NCBI GenBank assembly: GCA_947579605.1
Contig: OX388319.1
Coordinates: forward strand, 15,327,447 to 15,391,446
From: Athripsodes cinereus
Taxonomy: Eukaryota > Arthropoda > Insecta > Trichoptera > Leptoceridae
Direction of reading: 5' to 3'
DNA length: 64,000 nt
Below the pieces are notes generated by a model. The model was not told the origin of the DNA, searched no databases, and saw nothing but the letters and a program-made list of their open reading frames with translations. Below, one piece after another: positions 24,500 to 36,876 of this stretch (positions within the stretch are counted from its first letter, which is position 1; each line of letters opens with the position of its first letter). The translations under genes and the position numbers were made by a program.

Positions 24500-24730
24500 A
24501 CAAAGAGATGAAAGATATGGGCATGTGTCCAGAAGAGTTCCAAAATTCGTATAGCTAAAAAAGCCAAAGAATAGAAATCCTAGGTAGGAGAGCCAGAAGT
24601 AGGCCCAAACGCTGGTGGCTGTAGATGGTTACACAAGACATGCGGGACTATAATGTCACTCAGAATGAAACACTTGAAAAAATTATGTGGCAAAGAAAGA
24701 TGAAGAAGGCAGATTCTATCATCGTCCATT
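24500..24730 (+). pseudogene. LINE RT C-terminal fragment
   Basis: The plus strand near 24585-24700 encodes RRSRGRP-like 'GRRARSRPKRWWL', then VTQDMRDYN, a 10-residue gap and WQRKMKKADS. This is the RGRPxxRW...D.....W+.....ADP pattern of insect LINE ORF2 C-termini. In-frame stops and frame changes upstream show it is dead. The start and end are approximate. Confidence 0.6.
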
Positions 24731-25365
24731 CCTTATTCAGGATACGGCTACAACATATTCTTAAACTTTTCTACTTATAAGACATTTTAAAAAATAAATG
24801 AAAGTGATTAAAAAGTTTGATAGCATGTCTTGAATCCAAAATATATTTTTTTTTTAAATAATTATGTGTACGTTAAGCTTATGTTCTCAGAGAAATTGAC
24901 TTTACTTACGTAAGCCCATTTTAGGTAAATTTTTAAACATAAAAACTTTCCGAAGTATGTTTTCATGCTGTAATAATAATGATATTAAACTTTTAATTAT
25001 AAAGTCAAGTCAGAGCTTTAAGTTTAACATAAATATTGTATTTGTATGAATAAAGTTTTTGAACTATCTCAATTAAGATTTTCTTAGTACCTAAGCTTAT
25101 TTTAAAAGTCAGCATAAATCGAAAAAAATTAATTATTCTTAATATTAATGTTAAATATGCTGAATACATGTTATATTAAGTGTGTAATTTATTTTAATCG
25201 ACTGTGTATATTATAGATTCAAGATAAGTTATCTTTTTCTATATGCCTATAGAATACAGTACACAGAAGGTGGGAGTTTATCGGTGTATTGGTGGTATCT
25301 TTTAATTTAGCCGAAATTCTTAACTGTCTGATTATTTTAACTTGAATGATTCATCGAAGCTATAA

Positions 25366-25566
25366 TTATGTCTTAGTTAAGTTTTCAGACTCTCTTTCTT
25401 GTCTCATGTCTGAGAATGTTAGCAGCGTTAGGCCCCTTAGGGCAATCTCTCTCTGATTGTATTTGTCCGGAGCCATACGAAGAGCATCTGGAACAAAAGA
25501 TTCTATTATTTTCGTGACCAAGTTGCCCGTCCGCGAATTCTTTTCCCTCGACACTTCCGCAACCAT
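25366..25566 (-). other. Unidentified GC-richer reading frame
   Basis: This 66-codon minus-strand frame stands out from its surroundings by composition. Its product is polar and charged, with KIIESFVPDALRMAPDK and ERESENLTKT segments. It has no homology I recognise. It could be an exon or a decayed transposon gag, but nothing around it supports either. Confidence 0.2.
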
Positions 25567-25689
25567 GAGGTTTTTCAGGTTATCTGGCTACATTTCATGA
25601 ATATCAAAAGTTGATATTTGAAATTATCATGAATGATTTGGTGAATTGTGACGATTAATCTTTGAGTACGACGCAAATCTCAGGCAGTA

Positions 25690-25772
25690 TTCTATACTAT
25701 ACTAGATCAATATACTAGACTATCAATATATAGATCAATATACAATATTCTATACTAGAGCAATATAGACAA
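25690..25772. repeat. Imperfect tandem repeat
   Basis: Units of TATTCTATACTA and TAGATCAATATAC-type sequence recur several times across about 80 bp. It is a degenerate local duplication. Confidence 0.6.
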
Positions 25773-26418
25773 ATAACAAAATATATATAAACATTAAATC
25801 AATGAAAATCATATCAAGATTTATATTCGACCCGTGTTCATGGTATGTTATAATATTAATAATTTATAATAATACACCATTTTGCATCTTGTACAAGTTG
25901 ATATCAGTGCCAAAAACAATAAAATTTTACATTAAATATTATTATTTTCATAATTCACATTATAATAATGTATATTTTGTACTATGTTCGCTACGGCTAT
26001 CAACTTGTATTCCTTCGACCTTCAATTCTCAAGTTTATGGTCAAGAAAAATTTGTACATACGTATTGATATTATTAAATTATGATTCATCTCTCTACCTG
26101 GTTCGTAGAAAGAATATTTTGTATTTCTAACTACTTTACAAGATAGGTTTTTGACACAGATGGGTAATCAGTAGGTATATGTTGACACACTCTGGAATTA
26201 TATGAAACATTTCCTGTCTCGATCTACAGCTATCGTCAACTGCAAATTAATTAAAATTTTGTAATATCTTTTTTTTTTATCTAGACTCGTTTTGCCTTTT
26301 CTATTTTAATTCTATACATGAAATCGTACCTTTTTTCATAAGTTCAAAACTCTCAACAACAAAAAAATTCTCATCAAGGACACACTCGTCATACTTTATT
26401 AGTGTAAAATGATTTCGC

Positions 26419-26476
26419 AGAGCTTTAAAGTATGGTTTGGTGATGTACCATTCAGAGAGAGCTTTAAAGTATGGTT
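26419..26476. repeat. 19-bp direct repeat pair
   Basis: AGAGCTTTAAAGTATGGTT occurs exactly at 26419-26437 and 26458-26476, with 20 bases between. Confidence 0.85.
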
Positions 26477-27916
26477 ATACCAATGAGCGTAGTTGCTCCG
26501 TACAATGATTTTTCTTTGACAGGAAGAAGAATTTAGTATAACATACCTGCTAATAACATACCAAAGTTGAATAGTCATGAACCGGGCATGTTGCTAAATT
26601 TCAACATCAAATATTGACAGAAAGATAAAGCAATGGAAACATCGTGAAGGCAAAAGGTGTAAATGAAGGCTTTTTACATGATGGTCTGATGGCATGAGAA
26701 TAATCGTATATGACTGGTTGCAAAACTTCCAGGGCAGAGATATCAGGAGAAATGTGGGGGAAGTGTTAAACAGTGGACAAGAGTAGCTATACAAGTACAA
26801 AAGTTAGTAAATATAACGAGTGTCCGAATATCAGCAGTACAACTTGAATCAAAACTATAAATAAACCTCAACAAGCCTGTTATGCAACGAATCCATTTAA
26901 GATCACAGAGTTGGTATGTTGTACCTAGAATGAATTATTTATTATTGCATTATGATGATGGTTCTTGTTCTTGCGCAAAACTTGAATGACCAAATTTTCC
27001 ATGCACTATCATAATATTGTAATGCAGACGCCGAAATGCTTCGCAATGTTGATCGTATGTATACCTATGCAACAAGTTGCATTAATTCTATCCAGTTCCA
27101 GAAATAGCACCGAGACCCTTTTACTCAACAACGGTTTAACTTGCTGGACAATGCGAACGTAATATTATTATTATCATCCAAATATTGTGAAACAGTAGGT
27201 GCATGGACGCAAAATAACGCACTATTTTTGAAATTACTTTCGCTCTAAATGTTTCCAATTTTTCATTGAATATTTTCTCAAATTTTGTATTGAAAAAAAG
27301 GATAGCGTCATAATTTTTATTATAATATGACGGTTTGCAAAAAATAATTAAAAATCAGTGATGAGATGAGTAGAATTAAAAATATTTTTAGTTACTTTTA
27401 CTTTATGAACACGTTCATTTCATGTCAGTCAGAAAAGATTTCAAACTGATCTTGTAATTAAAGGGTTAAAGGTATGATGCCATTGCGGCGCTATTTCCTT
27501 TGCACCTTACAGCAGGTTTTCATTGTTCGTTCGGTATATTTTATTAGGTATTGATAATCGATTTTGTATTCTGCCTTGTGTTCTGTTCATTGTATTGTGA
27601 TATCATTTTGATTGTTAAAAGAATGCTGTTATTTGGTACTTGTGTGTTTTGTGACTGCCGCTTATGATACAGGTTTTTAACCTGCAGGTTCAATTTCGGT
27701 TATTTGATGCATTGCATTTTGTAACCAATAATTATAAACCGCTTCTGTTTTTTTTCTTTCTTCATTGTCTTTTATTTATAAATGTTAACTTATTGTCTAC
27801 CGCATTCATTATTTTTGGAAAATTATGAATTAAAAATGATTTCAGCGAAAACGTTCTACTGTTTTGTCAGTGTCAATCAAACTTTGCTCAGAGATCTCTA
27901 TACCATTTATCTATAT

Positions 27917-28085
27917 CATCCCGGTATCTCTCGTAAGTGGGATAGTCAGTAGACTACTGCATGTAATAAATGTACAAGTCGTCCACTTCGTGTCAATTAA
28001 AATAAAGATTTAGATAGGGTAGCACACCTCATCCCTAATTGAAGATGTTTAACTCGTTGTTCATCTTGTTTTACGAATACCCACC
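27917..28085 (-). mobile_element. SINE A fragment, diverged
   Basis: A minus-strand copy: GTAAGTGGGATAGTCAGTAG, 'gtcgtccacttcgtgtcaa', CACCTCATCCCTAATTGAAG and 'gttttacgaatac'. It covers the 3' two thirds of the family. Confidence 0.65.
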
Positions 28086-28904
28086 ATTCGGTCATTCATA
28101 GCTTACTTTTGTAACACATGCAAATCATCCATAACCTTTAGTGAAATATCATTTGGCAAACCTTATTTGTTCTCGTGATGTTGTGTGCCTACTAATCAGC
28201 ATTCCGTCACCGCAGTTCATTGGCACATATTGTGAGAACCTTCTAAAATATATTTGCATGATTCATGATCGTCTATGTTAAAACATTTTCTCCGGTTTCG
28301 CCATGCGCAATTATGCCATCATGATGATATTGTCTCCATCCTTCTATTTGTCTGACTAGAATATTAAATAATGTCACAATTGTTTTGTTGTTGTTTTTTT
28401 TTATTATTTGCAGCTATCTTTTTTTCAAGCATCTGTTTTTCAATTCATTTACACCTATGATGCTAATGACCGTGGAAAGGATGGGAGAAATAAAGACAAA
28501 ATAGCAAACCAAATACCTGAGATCTTGCATCCACTATGTATAGAATGAAACCATTTCGTCAACAAAAGTTCATTTTGATTCGTCAGTTATTGCTATTTTT
28601 AACCTTCACCCAACCAATTCATCCGTTTCTGTTACTAACCATTTCGCACTTCCAGTCTCATGAGTTCAATGTAATGAAAATGATCGTGTTAAATACTTGT
28701 CGGAGCATTATTCATTGTTCACACGATTCATTCCGGTTCATTGTGTAAAGAGGTTAACTTCCTCCTTTTTAAATCTTTGTTTTAGTTTTGTGATTTAGAT
28801 TTATATGATTCTTATTTTTATTGTAGATAAAATAATTCTCTCACTATTTTAATTGTTTAAAGAGCATTAGCCATTACTATATATCTGTTTATTTTTTCCT
28901 TCCT
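28086..28904. other. AT-rich sequence, no gene recognised
   Basis: A 70-codon plus-strand frame at 28536-28748 has no family motif. No repeat was recognised with confidence. Confidence 0.4.
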
Positions 28905-29290
28905 CTTGTGCCTTATAAGGTTTTCCCGACGTTGCCAGTCGATGACGACGCCTTACTCCAGTCCATTTTTTTGTAATTGTATAGCCAAGATGTTTGCCCA
29001 AAACCATGTCTTTCAGTATTTGGCATTAATATGAGATGGAAGATTCCGTAGTTACTTCTTAGCAAAACAAGACCCTTGATAGGCAATTTTGCGAACTCTA
29101 CTATTGGTCAGTAATTTGCTATTGTAATTAACCCAACTCAGGTTTTCTAAGTTAGTGATTTGGTGTGTCCATGATAAACAAAGTATTATTCTGTGTAAAA
29201 ACATCTCTAAAGCTTCCAAGTGGTTCATTATCTGTACTTTTATGGTCCAGGTTTCCAAGTAAAATAATAGACCCATATCTATACATGTTT
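28905..29290 (-). pseudogene. LINE reverse-transcriptase C-terminal fragment
   Basis: The minus-strand frame 29276-29052 encodes LETWTIKVQIMNHLEALEMF, then LHRIILCLSWTHQITNLENL and RVRKIAYQG. This closely follows the '(Y)G.E.WTL....M.+LEAFEMW.+RR.L+I.WT...TN.E.L' segment after the RT domain of RTE-like and similar insect LINEs. It continues out of frame towards a tail with ACTGGCAACGTCGGGAAAAC near 28940. It is truncated at the 5' side and frameshifted, so it is a dead copy. The assignment rests on the motif only. Confidence 0.7.
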
Positions 29291-29780
29291 TAAGATGGTG
29301 AAATATGATTGTACAATAATATTGTTATGTCAATATTTAATGTGCTTAAGTAAACGGATCTATTATTACGTTAATGATTTCTTCCTGCCAACCTTCATTA
29401 GTTTATTTATTTATTTAAGGCGTTTAATTCTATTCCTATCATTAATAAAAACAAATATACTATCAATGAGGTTATTTCATTGATAGATTGGCCTAAATTT
29501 TCCACTTGTTTAGAATGAAAATATTCCAATATACTCGTACATAGTTTAGATGAATTATTATAAATAAACAATAAATAATTTATTGTAGTCGAGCGCTTCA
29601 ATCAACAGAAATCATTCAGGAATGCTACTGAAATAAATAAACTTTTAATGGTTTGATAATGGTGTGCATTACCACAACTCTATGTGGTATTTATATATTA
29701 TCAAGTACTTGAATTAATAATACACAAAATAGATAAGTACTTACTTATCTCTTTTAATATTAGATATGGACTTGTTTCGA

Positions 29781-29890
29781 GGAATCCCGGCCAAAGAATA
29801 AATCTACCACTCTTTTCTATAACCTTTGGAATGTCCTGCAAAATGCAGGTACCTATTCGAAAAAAACAAATTCAATTCAGCGATTAATCA
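29781..29890 (+). mobile_element. SINE A 5' fragment, diverged
   Basis: A plus-strand copy: 'cccggccaaagaataaatct', ACCACTCTTTTC, GTCCTGCAAAATGCAGGT and 'ttcaattcagcgat'. The 3' half is missing. Another copy follows 40 bases later. Confidence 0.55.
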
Positions 29891-29930
29891 TAATTATCAC
29901 CCGTCATAAATATCTCATTTTTTTTATTAT

Positions 29931-30125
29931 CACGGAGGAGGTAGTCCCCAGTAAATTAAAAGTATTACACTTCTTTCCACAAGTTTCTCGTAAAAGGCAG
30001 TTAGGTATTCGAAAAAATCACGAGTTAAGACATTAAACAACTTAGATTCAACAGTGATGTAGTATGCCACCCATCCTGAAAGTGATATTTTTATTGACAT
30101 GGAAAAAGAATAACTTGCATGTTCT
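29931..30125 (+). mobile_element. SINE A copy, diverged
   Basis: A plus-strand copy: 'acaagtttctcgtaaaaggcag', then ATTCAACAGTGATGTAGTATG and CCACCCATCCTGAAAGTG. It ends at 'aacttgcatgttc', before the terminal hairpin. Confidence 0.6.
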
Positions 30126-30228
30126 ATTTTATGATTAATTAATTGTCTTTATTTTGTTATAGTTGATTCGAATTTATATGCTGTGGTAATTATAGAGGGG
30201 CTCTTGTGGTCTTTATTGTATGTAACAT

Positions 30229-30475
30229 AACATAACACGTATAGACAATTCACACAGACCGAGCTAGTCCCAAACTAAGATATGGATCTTGTATTATGGG
30301 CACTAACACGATGATACACATATATACAATGCACTGAACACATATACATGTAACACCCAGACCCAGGACAATTTGAAAAAGGTAATTCTTCATTTTGCCC
30401 TGGCCGGGAATCGAACCTGGGACCTTGTGGCAAGGCAAAGGCAAGTGCGTTAGCCTCCGCGCCACATCGGTCGTC
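30229..30475 (-). mobile_element. SINE C, full length
   Basis: A minus-strand copy of the family at 21809-22080. The head at 30475-30405 contains a B box (complement GGTTCGATTCCC) and the GCGCGGAGGCTAACGCACTT block. Body and tail are shared. ATGTAACAT at 30220-30228 and 30476-30484 is a probable 9-bp target-site duplication, though its left copy merges with the repeat tail. Confidence 0.85.
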
Positions 30476-30569
30476 ATGTAACATTGATTTTTATATTATT
30501 TACTGTGTTGACTGTCTGTTCCTTGAAAAGTTAATAAATTAATAAGCAAAATAATAAATTTTCATTAGG

Positions 30570-30620
30570 TGTATGGAGGTTGTTACTGGCTACCCCATTC
30601 ATACCGTGATGGTATGAATA
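30570..30620 (+). mobile_element. SINE A 3' terminal fragment
   Basis: TACTGGCTACCCCATTCATA followed by CCGTGATGGTATGAATAG. Only the terminal hairpin and tail junction remain. Confidence 0.55.
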
Positions 30621-31170
30621 GAGAGATAGAAGTATTCGAGTAATATTCCAGACATTGATTTGATTTATAATTATAATTGTTATTTAGTGTTAATATATTT
30701 ACATTGTAAAATATAATGTTGTAATTTTTGTTATGCCCGCATGTTCTGAATAATCATACATAACTTACATACACATTGTAACCTTGGCTTGTTTAACTTT
30801 ATTTTTAGAAACTACTATTACTGTTGCAAATTTTATGGGGTCATTCGCAACATTTACTCTTTAACCTGCGTAATAAAAGTTTCGCAATTGCACAAATTTA
30901 TTATATTATTACCTATGGCATTTTTATTTTTTTAATAAACAATTTATTTACATCGATTCCTTCATTATAAATAAATAAAACCAATTTGACCGTTCCACTA
31001 CACTCATTATTTTTTAACTTTACAAATATAACTAATGGATGATAATTTTTAAGATTTCATGCATAATGGTTCCAAAAAAGAATTGGTGAAATTAGTGAAC
31101 GTATCATAGGCAGAAGACACGTAAGCCAGTCTAAACTGATTTATAAGTATCAGGACACCTTTCTTATTTC
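30621..31170. other. AT-rich sequence, no gene recognised
   Basis: Nothing was recognised in this AT-rich stretch. Confidence 0.4.
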
Positions 31171-31470
31171 TTATTAAAGCGATTTTGCGCAATCTGCTGG
31201 CTGTGCAGATAGGGAGGGGATCTGTGGAACAATATTCTTAAATATTGATGATACTCTGCCTCTCAGAACACATAAGCAAAAAATCTTTAAAAAGAAGATG
31301 ATTTTGTGTTTAAAATTAATCGAAATATATACTAAATTCATCGTATTCAATTGAATCAACGAGCTCTGCTCAAATTAGAGGGAATCAATTATGTTTAACT
31401 GTATAGGTATGTTAGGTAATGATTATTATTGTAAAATGTGTATTTATTTCATTATAAAAATATTTGAATT
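31171..31470 (+). pseudogene. LINE 3' end, CR1/Jockey-like
   Basis: A degraded plus-strand frame shows LWNNILKY, a stop, then DTLPLRTHKQKIFKKKMILC. This resembles the LWN.LP..IR....F+++L+ ending of CR1/Jockey-type ORF2 proteins. About 120 bases later it ends in a tail-like TATTTGAATTTGA. In-frame stops show it is inactive. Confidence 0.45.
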
Positions 31471-31480
31471 TGACTTCGAT

Positions 31481-31510
31481 TTTCGTGTTTGTGTCGTGAA
31501 GGTTTCCTTA
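31481..31510 (-). mobile_element. SINE B remnant
   Basis: The reverse complement carries 'ccttcacgacacaaacacga', the conserved block that ends the SINE B head. It is too short to say more. Confidence 0.35.
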
Positions 31511-31957
31511 GCCTATTTTTTCTTCTCCTGAATGAAGGTCTTCAATCGTGTTTAACAGATATTGATTTCAATTAATTTTCATTTCGACCACACAGTTCGC
31601 TATATAAACATTATCAACTGATTAATAACAACACTAATATTGGCATCGATACACTGATTCATGAAATGATTTGCGTCAAAGTGATGTTCCGATGCCGTTT
31701 GTTTATATACAGTAATAGTATGTATGCGCCTACGTACAAGAGATTTAGAGAATATTCGCAATGACGTCTATCTCTGTACAATGTTTTATGCAAAGGAATT
31801 CACTGTACAATCTTATTTGAATGGTAGGTATAATATCACTTGTTATGTTCCTTAAGATTTCGTGAAATTCCGACATAGAAAATGTCTCCTGTTCTTTTTT
31901 CGTAGATTTTTACGTTTGCACACTGCAAAAAGCAGACATTCCTATGTTCCATATGTC
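31511..31957. other. AT-rich sequence, no gene recognised
   Basis: Nothing was recognised between the SINE B remnant and the next SINE A copy. Confidence 0.4.
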
Positions 31958-32117
31958 CATCATCTTTCACAAGTGGGATTGCCAATGGACTTACTCCATG
32001 CAATAAGTACATGTTATCCTCTCCATGTCAGAAAAAAAATACAATCGGGATGGGTGAGACACGTCATCGCTGAATGGTATATAGTAAATGTCATATGCGT
32101 AATTTTTTACGAACGCC
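31958..32117 (-). mobile_element. SINE A fragment
   Basis: A minus-strand copy: CACAAGTGGGATTGCCAATG, 'tatcctctccatgtcag', GGGATGGGTGAGACACGTC and ATCGCTGAATGG. The head is missing. Confidence 0.65.
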
Positions 32118-32203
32118 GATAGCTGAACTGAATATTACAAGAACCGAATATTGTAAATGTATTATAATTATGTAATATTTGACAAAACCATAACAATGCA
32201 TGC

Positions 32204-32302
32204 TTAGGATGGGTTTCATACCCCATAGCTGAATAAGTGATGTTAAATGTCTTATTTGCATTATTTTACAAATACTTGCCTTTACAGGACATTGGAAATC
32301 TT
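32204..32302 (-). mobile_element. SINE A 5' and central fragment
   Basis: A minus-strand copy: GGATGGGTTTCATACCCCAT, AGCTGAATAAGTGATG and 'ttgcctttacaggacattgg'. The 3' third is deleted. Confidence 0.55.
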
Positions 32303-33929
32303 AATGAAACAAATTTATTGGAGAACTATTTTTTTCTAGAAATGTGTGAAGAATCTAGTTAAGTGTGTCAAAAAATACATTTATGCATTAATTGAAATTT
32401 TAAAACGTTTGTATTTTCGTACATTTCTCAAGTAATGTTTGTTGACACAAAGAATATCGATCGCGTGTTGTTTGTTGGTACACTTCACATAATATAATAG
32501 TAATAGTACAAATATTACGGACTTAGTTAGAGACTAATCTTCACGTTACAAATAAGTACTTGGTTAGCTGTTGTTGGCGTCGTCCATCAGGTCTTGAAAC
32601 GGTAAAGACTAAAAAGGAGAGGTGCTAAAGATTTTTATCAGGAAACCTAAAGACTCCAGATATATTATGTATGTACGTATTTCTAGTTGCCTAGTACCGA
32701 CATGTTAACAATATGTATAAGACTCATTGTATACAACGCTGGATGTGAACAGTATGCTTACTATAATGTACTTGGCAATTGAAGAATTCTTTTAGTACGT
32801 TGCAAATACAGTTATATTCTGCCTTTGAAATGTGAGTCAGATGTGTCGATTCATAGAAGATCTATCAAATGTTTTTATTGTATACTGTCAGTTGAATCTA
32901 TATTATGTGATATAAACATTAGGCCGTACTGGGTAACATGGAATAACTTCTAGTCCAACTCTTATACCTGTTTATGTGACACCGCAATTTGTACCGACTT
33001 TATGTCTGCCTAAAATTATTCCTTTTAAATATCAAATGCTTTTGGAGTACAATGACCGTAGAAAAATAACCACAAGTTACACAGACGTATCCTTTTCGTG
33101 CAATAAACAGGATAAGTTTTGATAAATAATATGAATTTTTGGTGTAAAATTTGAGTTAATCCATCACATAAACAATCGTATTGTGAGTTAGACTTTGACT
33201 TTTATTTGACTAGGTACCTATAACGTATTATTTTTTGAGTACCTACCTACCTAAGGTATTTCATTTAATCAGGGTTAACTCTAGACATATCTAGTTAGAC
33301 GTGTCTAAATATGAATTTTCTTTGCGAGTTCAACTGATTGATATTTTTTTTCATCTGTCGTTTTGCCATAATGAAATTGTTTTACTATTTATTACCTATT
33401 TCTATTACAAGCAATCCTGTTTTGTTATACAAGCACTTGAATCCATTCTACACTTGTGCCTACATACATACGTCATTCATTTCTTATTTTATTTTAAATC
33501 CATATTACAAGTACTACATACTGTTATTATTGATTGAATATGAATACGATTTTTTTATTTTTTTATACTATATTGCTTCATTTAGCCGTTTTACTAATGT
33601 ATTGTTTTCTTTTTTACAGGTAAGTCTACCAAATACATTTACTGCTTAAATGAAATGAGTAAGTAATGAATGTGAATGTTTTGCTGAATGCAAGGTAAGA
33701 ATATTACAAAACCAGTGTTTTTTTTATAAGAGTTTTGCAGAACGTCACTTTATAAGCACTCAGCGTTTGACCAAATGTTCACTTACAGAAACGATAGTAA
33801 AATAACCCTCTGATATTTTGTCGTCATATTTTCCGATATAGGAAATATTTCCACTCTTTCGAATTCAAGTATGTGATAATCATTGTGTATGTACGTTTTT
33901 TATAAATTCAATGTAAGTATTATCTTCGA
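32303..33929. other. AT-rich sequence, no gene recognised
   Basis: Two overlapping plus-strand frames at 33301-33649 are hydrophobic and T-rich, with no motif. I see nothing else to support. Confidence 0.4.
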
Positions 33930-34075
33930 TATTGTTTATGCTATTTATGCCATTTATAAGGCTTCTCGGACGTTTTCAGTTACTCTTGCAAAGGCCTCTC
34001 AGTCCTGTGCCAGTCGAAAAAGTTCTATCACAGACCTCATCTCCGTCAAGTCTTTTATATTGCCTAGCCATGAGA
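33930..34075 (-). pseudogene. LINE RT C-terminal fragment
   Basis: The minus strand encodes EMRSVIELFRLAQD, a stop, then EAFARVTENVREAL and a stop. This matches the (L)FR.A.D...FA+V..NVREAL ending of a LINE family also seen at 15200-15370. One internal stop and the extreme truncation mark it as a relic. Confidence 0.55.
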
Positions 34076-34350
34076 TTTTATCATTATAAATAGATTTTAG
34101 AATTCAATGTTTCTAAGTTGTTCAATTATGCTGAAAATGATGCTGAATGAATTCCTTATAAAGACCCTCGTCAGAGAAGTGAAAACTGTTAGAGAAATAG
34201 CAACCATCCCAATGGAATTCCTTTCTATTATTTCCCTGTAAAATAAACATTTTCTACTTTTCTCTGTGTAATCCAAATTTTTCAAATTCAGTTACTTAAA
34301 GCTGTTGTTTTGTATCCCAAGAGACTAACTATATTTAATAAGCAACTTTT

Positions 34351-34405
34351 CCTCTCGGTGCCAGTAAAAAGTACAGACATTCAGGAAGCATGGTATATTT
34401 CATCC
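34351..34405 (-). mobile_element. SINE A internal fragment
   Basis: CCTCTCGGTGCCAGTAAAAA then 'gacattcaggaagcatggtat', a minus-strand match to the centre of family A. Confidence 0.5.
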
Positions 34406-34420
34406 TTATGTAAGGTTATT

Positions 34421-34520
34421 GGCTTCTTTTTCTTCTTCGATGGCCCTACAGCTCATATCGACCCGTAGCCTCCATCAGCCCTCGCTTCCAACTCCTGTCT
34501 CCCGCTTTCCAGTCTGGGAG
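34421..34520 (-). mobile_element. LINE 3' UTR-like fragment with GAA tail
   Basis: The reverse complement reads GGCTGATGGAGGCTACGGGT, then 'gagctgtagggccatcgaagaagaaaaagaa'. A (GAA)n tail and a GC-rich end fit the 3' terminus of a 5'-truncated LINE. The coding part is too short to classify. Confidence 0.45.
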
Positions 34521-36795
34521 TTATTGACTATCTGCATGTTAAAGGACACTTTGAAAATTACATAATATGTGAGGGTCCTATTCGTTTCTGGAACTCCAAG
34601 AAACATAGTTAGGTTGTATTATTCACCTAGATATTTTCTTTAAAATAAAATTAAACTTCACGTAGAAATCTTGCAAAAAATGTCTGGTTGTTTTCATTAT
34701 TCCTTAAAATTATTTATTTAATTCATACGTATTGTTATAATTGTCTTGATTTTATGAAATATCTGAAAATGGTCACAATCACATGGTACGAGAAATCAGC
34801 TGTAAACATTTTATTGATTAATATAATGTCTGTTGACATACGGTTGAAACAAGATCGCGGAATGGATAATATAATAAAAAATGTAGTATTCAGGGTGTTT
34901 CACGTCTCACTCGCGTTCACTACAACTTTAGATTTTTTCGTAAATCTTACTTGCATAATTTTTTGGAATCGGTTTTCCAAATTCTGATATTGTATATTTT
35001 TGGACAGTGAGTTCGAAATTTCGAGTTCAAAACCTTGTTGGTTCTAGAAAATTGTTTTAAATTTAAACCTTAAAAAAACTGGAAATGTGGTTGGTAGTCA
35101 TTTATTTTATGCACAATGTGAGTCATATTTTGTCCCGAAATTCGATTGGGTATTTAAATAACTATCCTTATATTGAGTGATTTATAAAAAAATTAAATAT
35201 ATTTACAAGTACTAAGTTTATTTTATAGCTTTAAGTATCTTTAAAAGTCGACAATTTACATGGTGCTCAGAAGGGAAAACACTCATCTTTTTATATCATC
35301 CAATATTACATAATTACTTTGCACCCACAATGTTACAAAAGAGATGACTGCGTTTGTGGCAGAGACACAATATCATCCATTTCACTCATCAAAATTTAAC
35401 AATTAATGAACAATTAAGCTCCTAGATCTTCGTTTTTAACGTCAAAATTTATTATGTTATGGCATTCCAATAAGAATAAAAATGTCCTGTATAATATAAC
35501 TATCTTACACAATAGTGAAATAGTTTTTCATAGTTGCGTTGCAAGGAAGAATGAGAACTGAATTTCAAAACAACACGCTTTTTATACTTTGTAATAACAT
35601 TTACCTATTTATTTATTTATTTTAAACATTGTATAGTGTATAAAAACTTATGTTAACAATCACGACGTAAGTCGGCAGATGTAATCAGCAAATATTATGC
35701 GTAAAAAGAACCTGTAGAAATCCTTAAGCGTAAAATATGTCGCATGTAATTGGATCAGGTTATTATATGTTTATTTTCATTTGTAAATAAACTTTGCATT
35801 TATTAATTTTTTGTTCAGCGTGTTCGGTCGTTCTCTCACGTAGACACGGTGAGGATTAAAAGTAAAAATTGTTTATAAATATTGCCTATCTTTCTCTCTT
35901 GGTCCTTTCCTCATATCTGTGAATGGTGGCAAAAGTAGACCCTATAGGAACTCGCTCTCCACTTTTGTCTGTTCTAGCGTACACTATCCCACAATCAATT
36001 GATCGTACGATGATGTTGCCAAGGCGCGTCTGCGAGATCTGATTTCCTCGTTACTCTCTACAATCCTGAACATTTCCCGATTAATTGGCTCTTTTTTCGT
36101 GATGATACCAAATAGCTGTTGGATAATAATATCTTACCTGTTTCAAAAAAAAAAACTTTAGGAAATATTGGAACTCAATGGTACAATAACTTCGATAAAT
36201 GTTCACATTAAGTGGGCGATTTAGTATTGATATTTTCAATAAATATTTTTTGCTCATGTTTGTGAGACATCGTTTGAGATTCCAAAAGAACTAGAATAAA
36301 AAGTTTTTTACACTGTTCTTAAGGTTGTTGTCTTACGTTATTATAATTTTGTCAGCATTTCATTCTTAAAAAACTACAGAGTTCTATCCTCCAAACTTGT
36401 GTAAAATAACTTAAACAAATCAGGAACATTATATTATATTTCAGAATATAATATATTCTACTATAAAATGTTTTTTTTTTACTTTTAAATTAATGCTATT
36501 TTCAATATATACCATCCAGTTTAACAAGATAATAAAATATTATTATGATTTAATAGTATTATGAGAATGAAATATGATACGAGTATATTGTAAACATTTA
36601 TTGATGCAAAAAATGTTCGAAGCGTTGTACAGATACGGGACCGCGATTCTACATAGACATGGAGAGCATTGTAATTTCAAGGACCACGAGAAACAAATGA
36701 TGGTAATCATATTAATATCGTTTCATGGAATGTGTATATGAGACTATGAGTAGGTAGGTACCTGGAAGAAGGGCGAATATACCAAACTGACTATA
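34521..36795. other. AT-rich sequence; one GC-richer patch
   Basis: A GC-richer segment at 35890-36110 stands out, but I could not read a protein family or repeat in it. The rest is AT-rich with short chance ORFs. Confidence 0.4.
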
Positions 36796-36876
36796 TCATG
36801 TCAAATGCAGTTTATTCGTATTTAGTCCACTGACCACCCTATTTATGGGAAGATGCCGTGATGGTAGATATAGTAG
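36796..36876 (+). mobile_element. SINE A 3' fragment
   Basis: The blocks 'tgcagtttattcgtatt', CCACCCTATTTATGGGAAGA and TGCCGTGATGGTAGATATAG match the 3' end of family A on the plus strand. Confidence 0.55.

Larger units (their letters stand above)
24731..27916. other. AT-rich sequence with small tandem and direct repeats
   Basis: The stretch contains an imperfect tandem repeat at 25690-25772, a 66-codon GC-richer minus frame at 25366-25566 and a 19-bp direct repeat at 26419-26437/26458-26476. No gene or known mobile element is identified. Confidence 0.4.
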
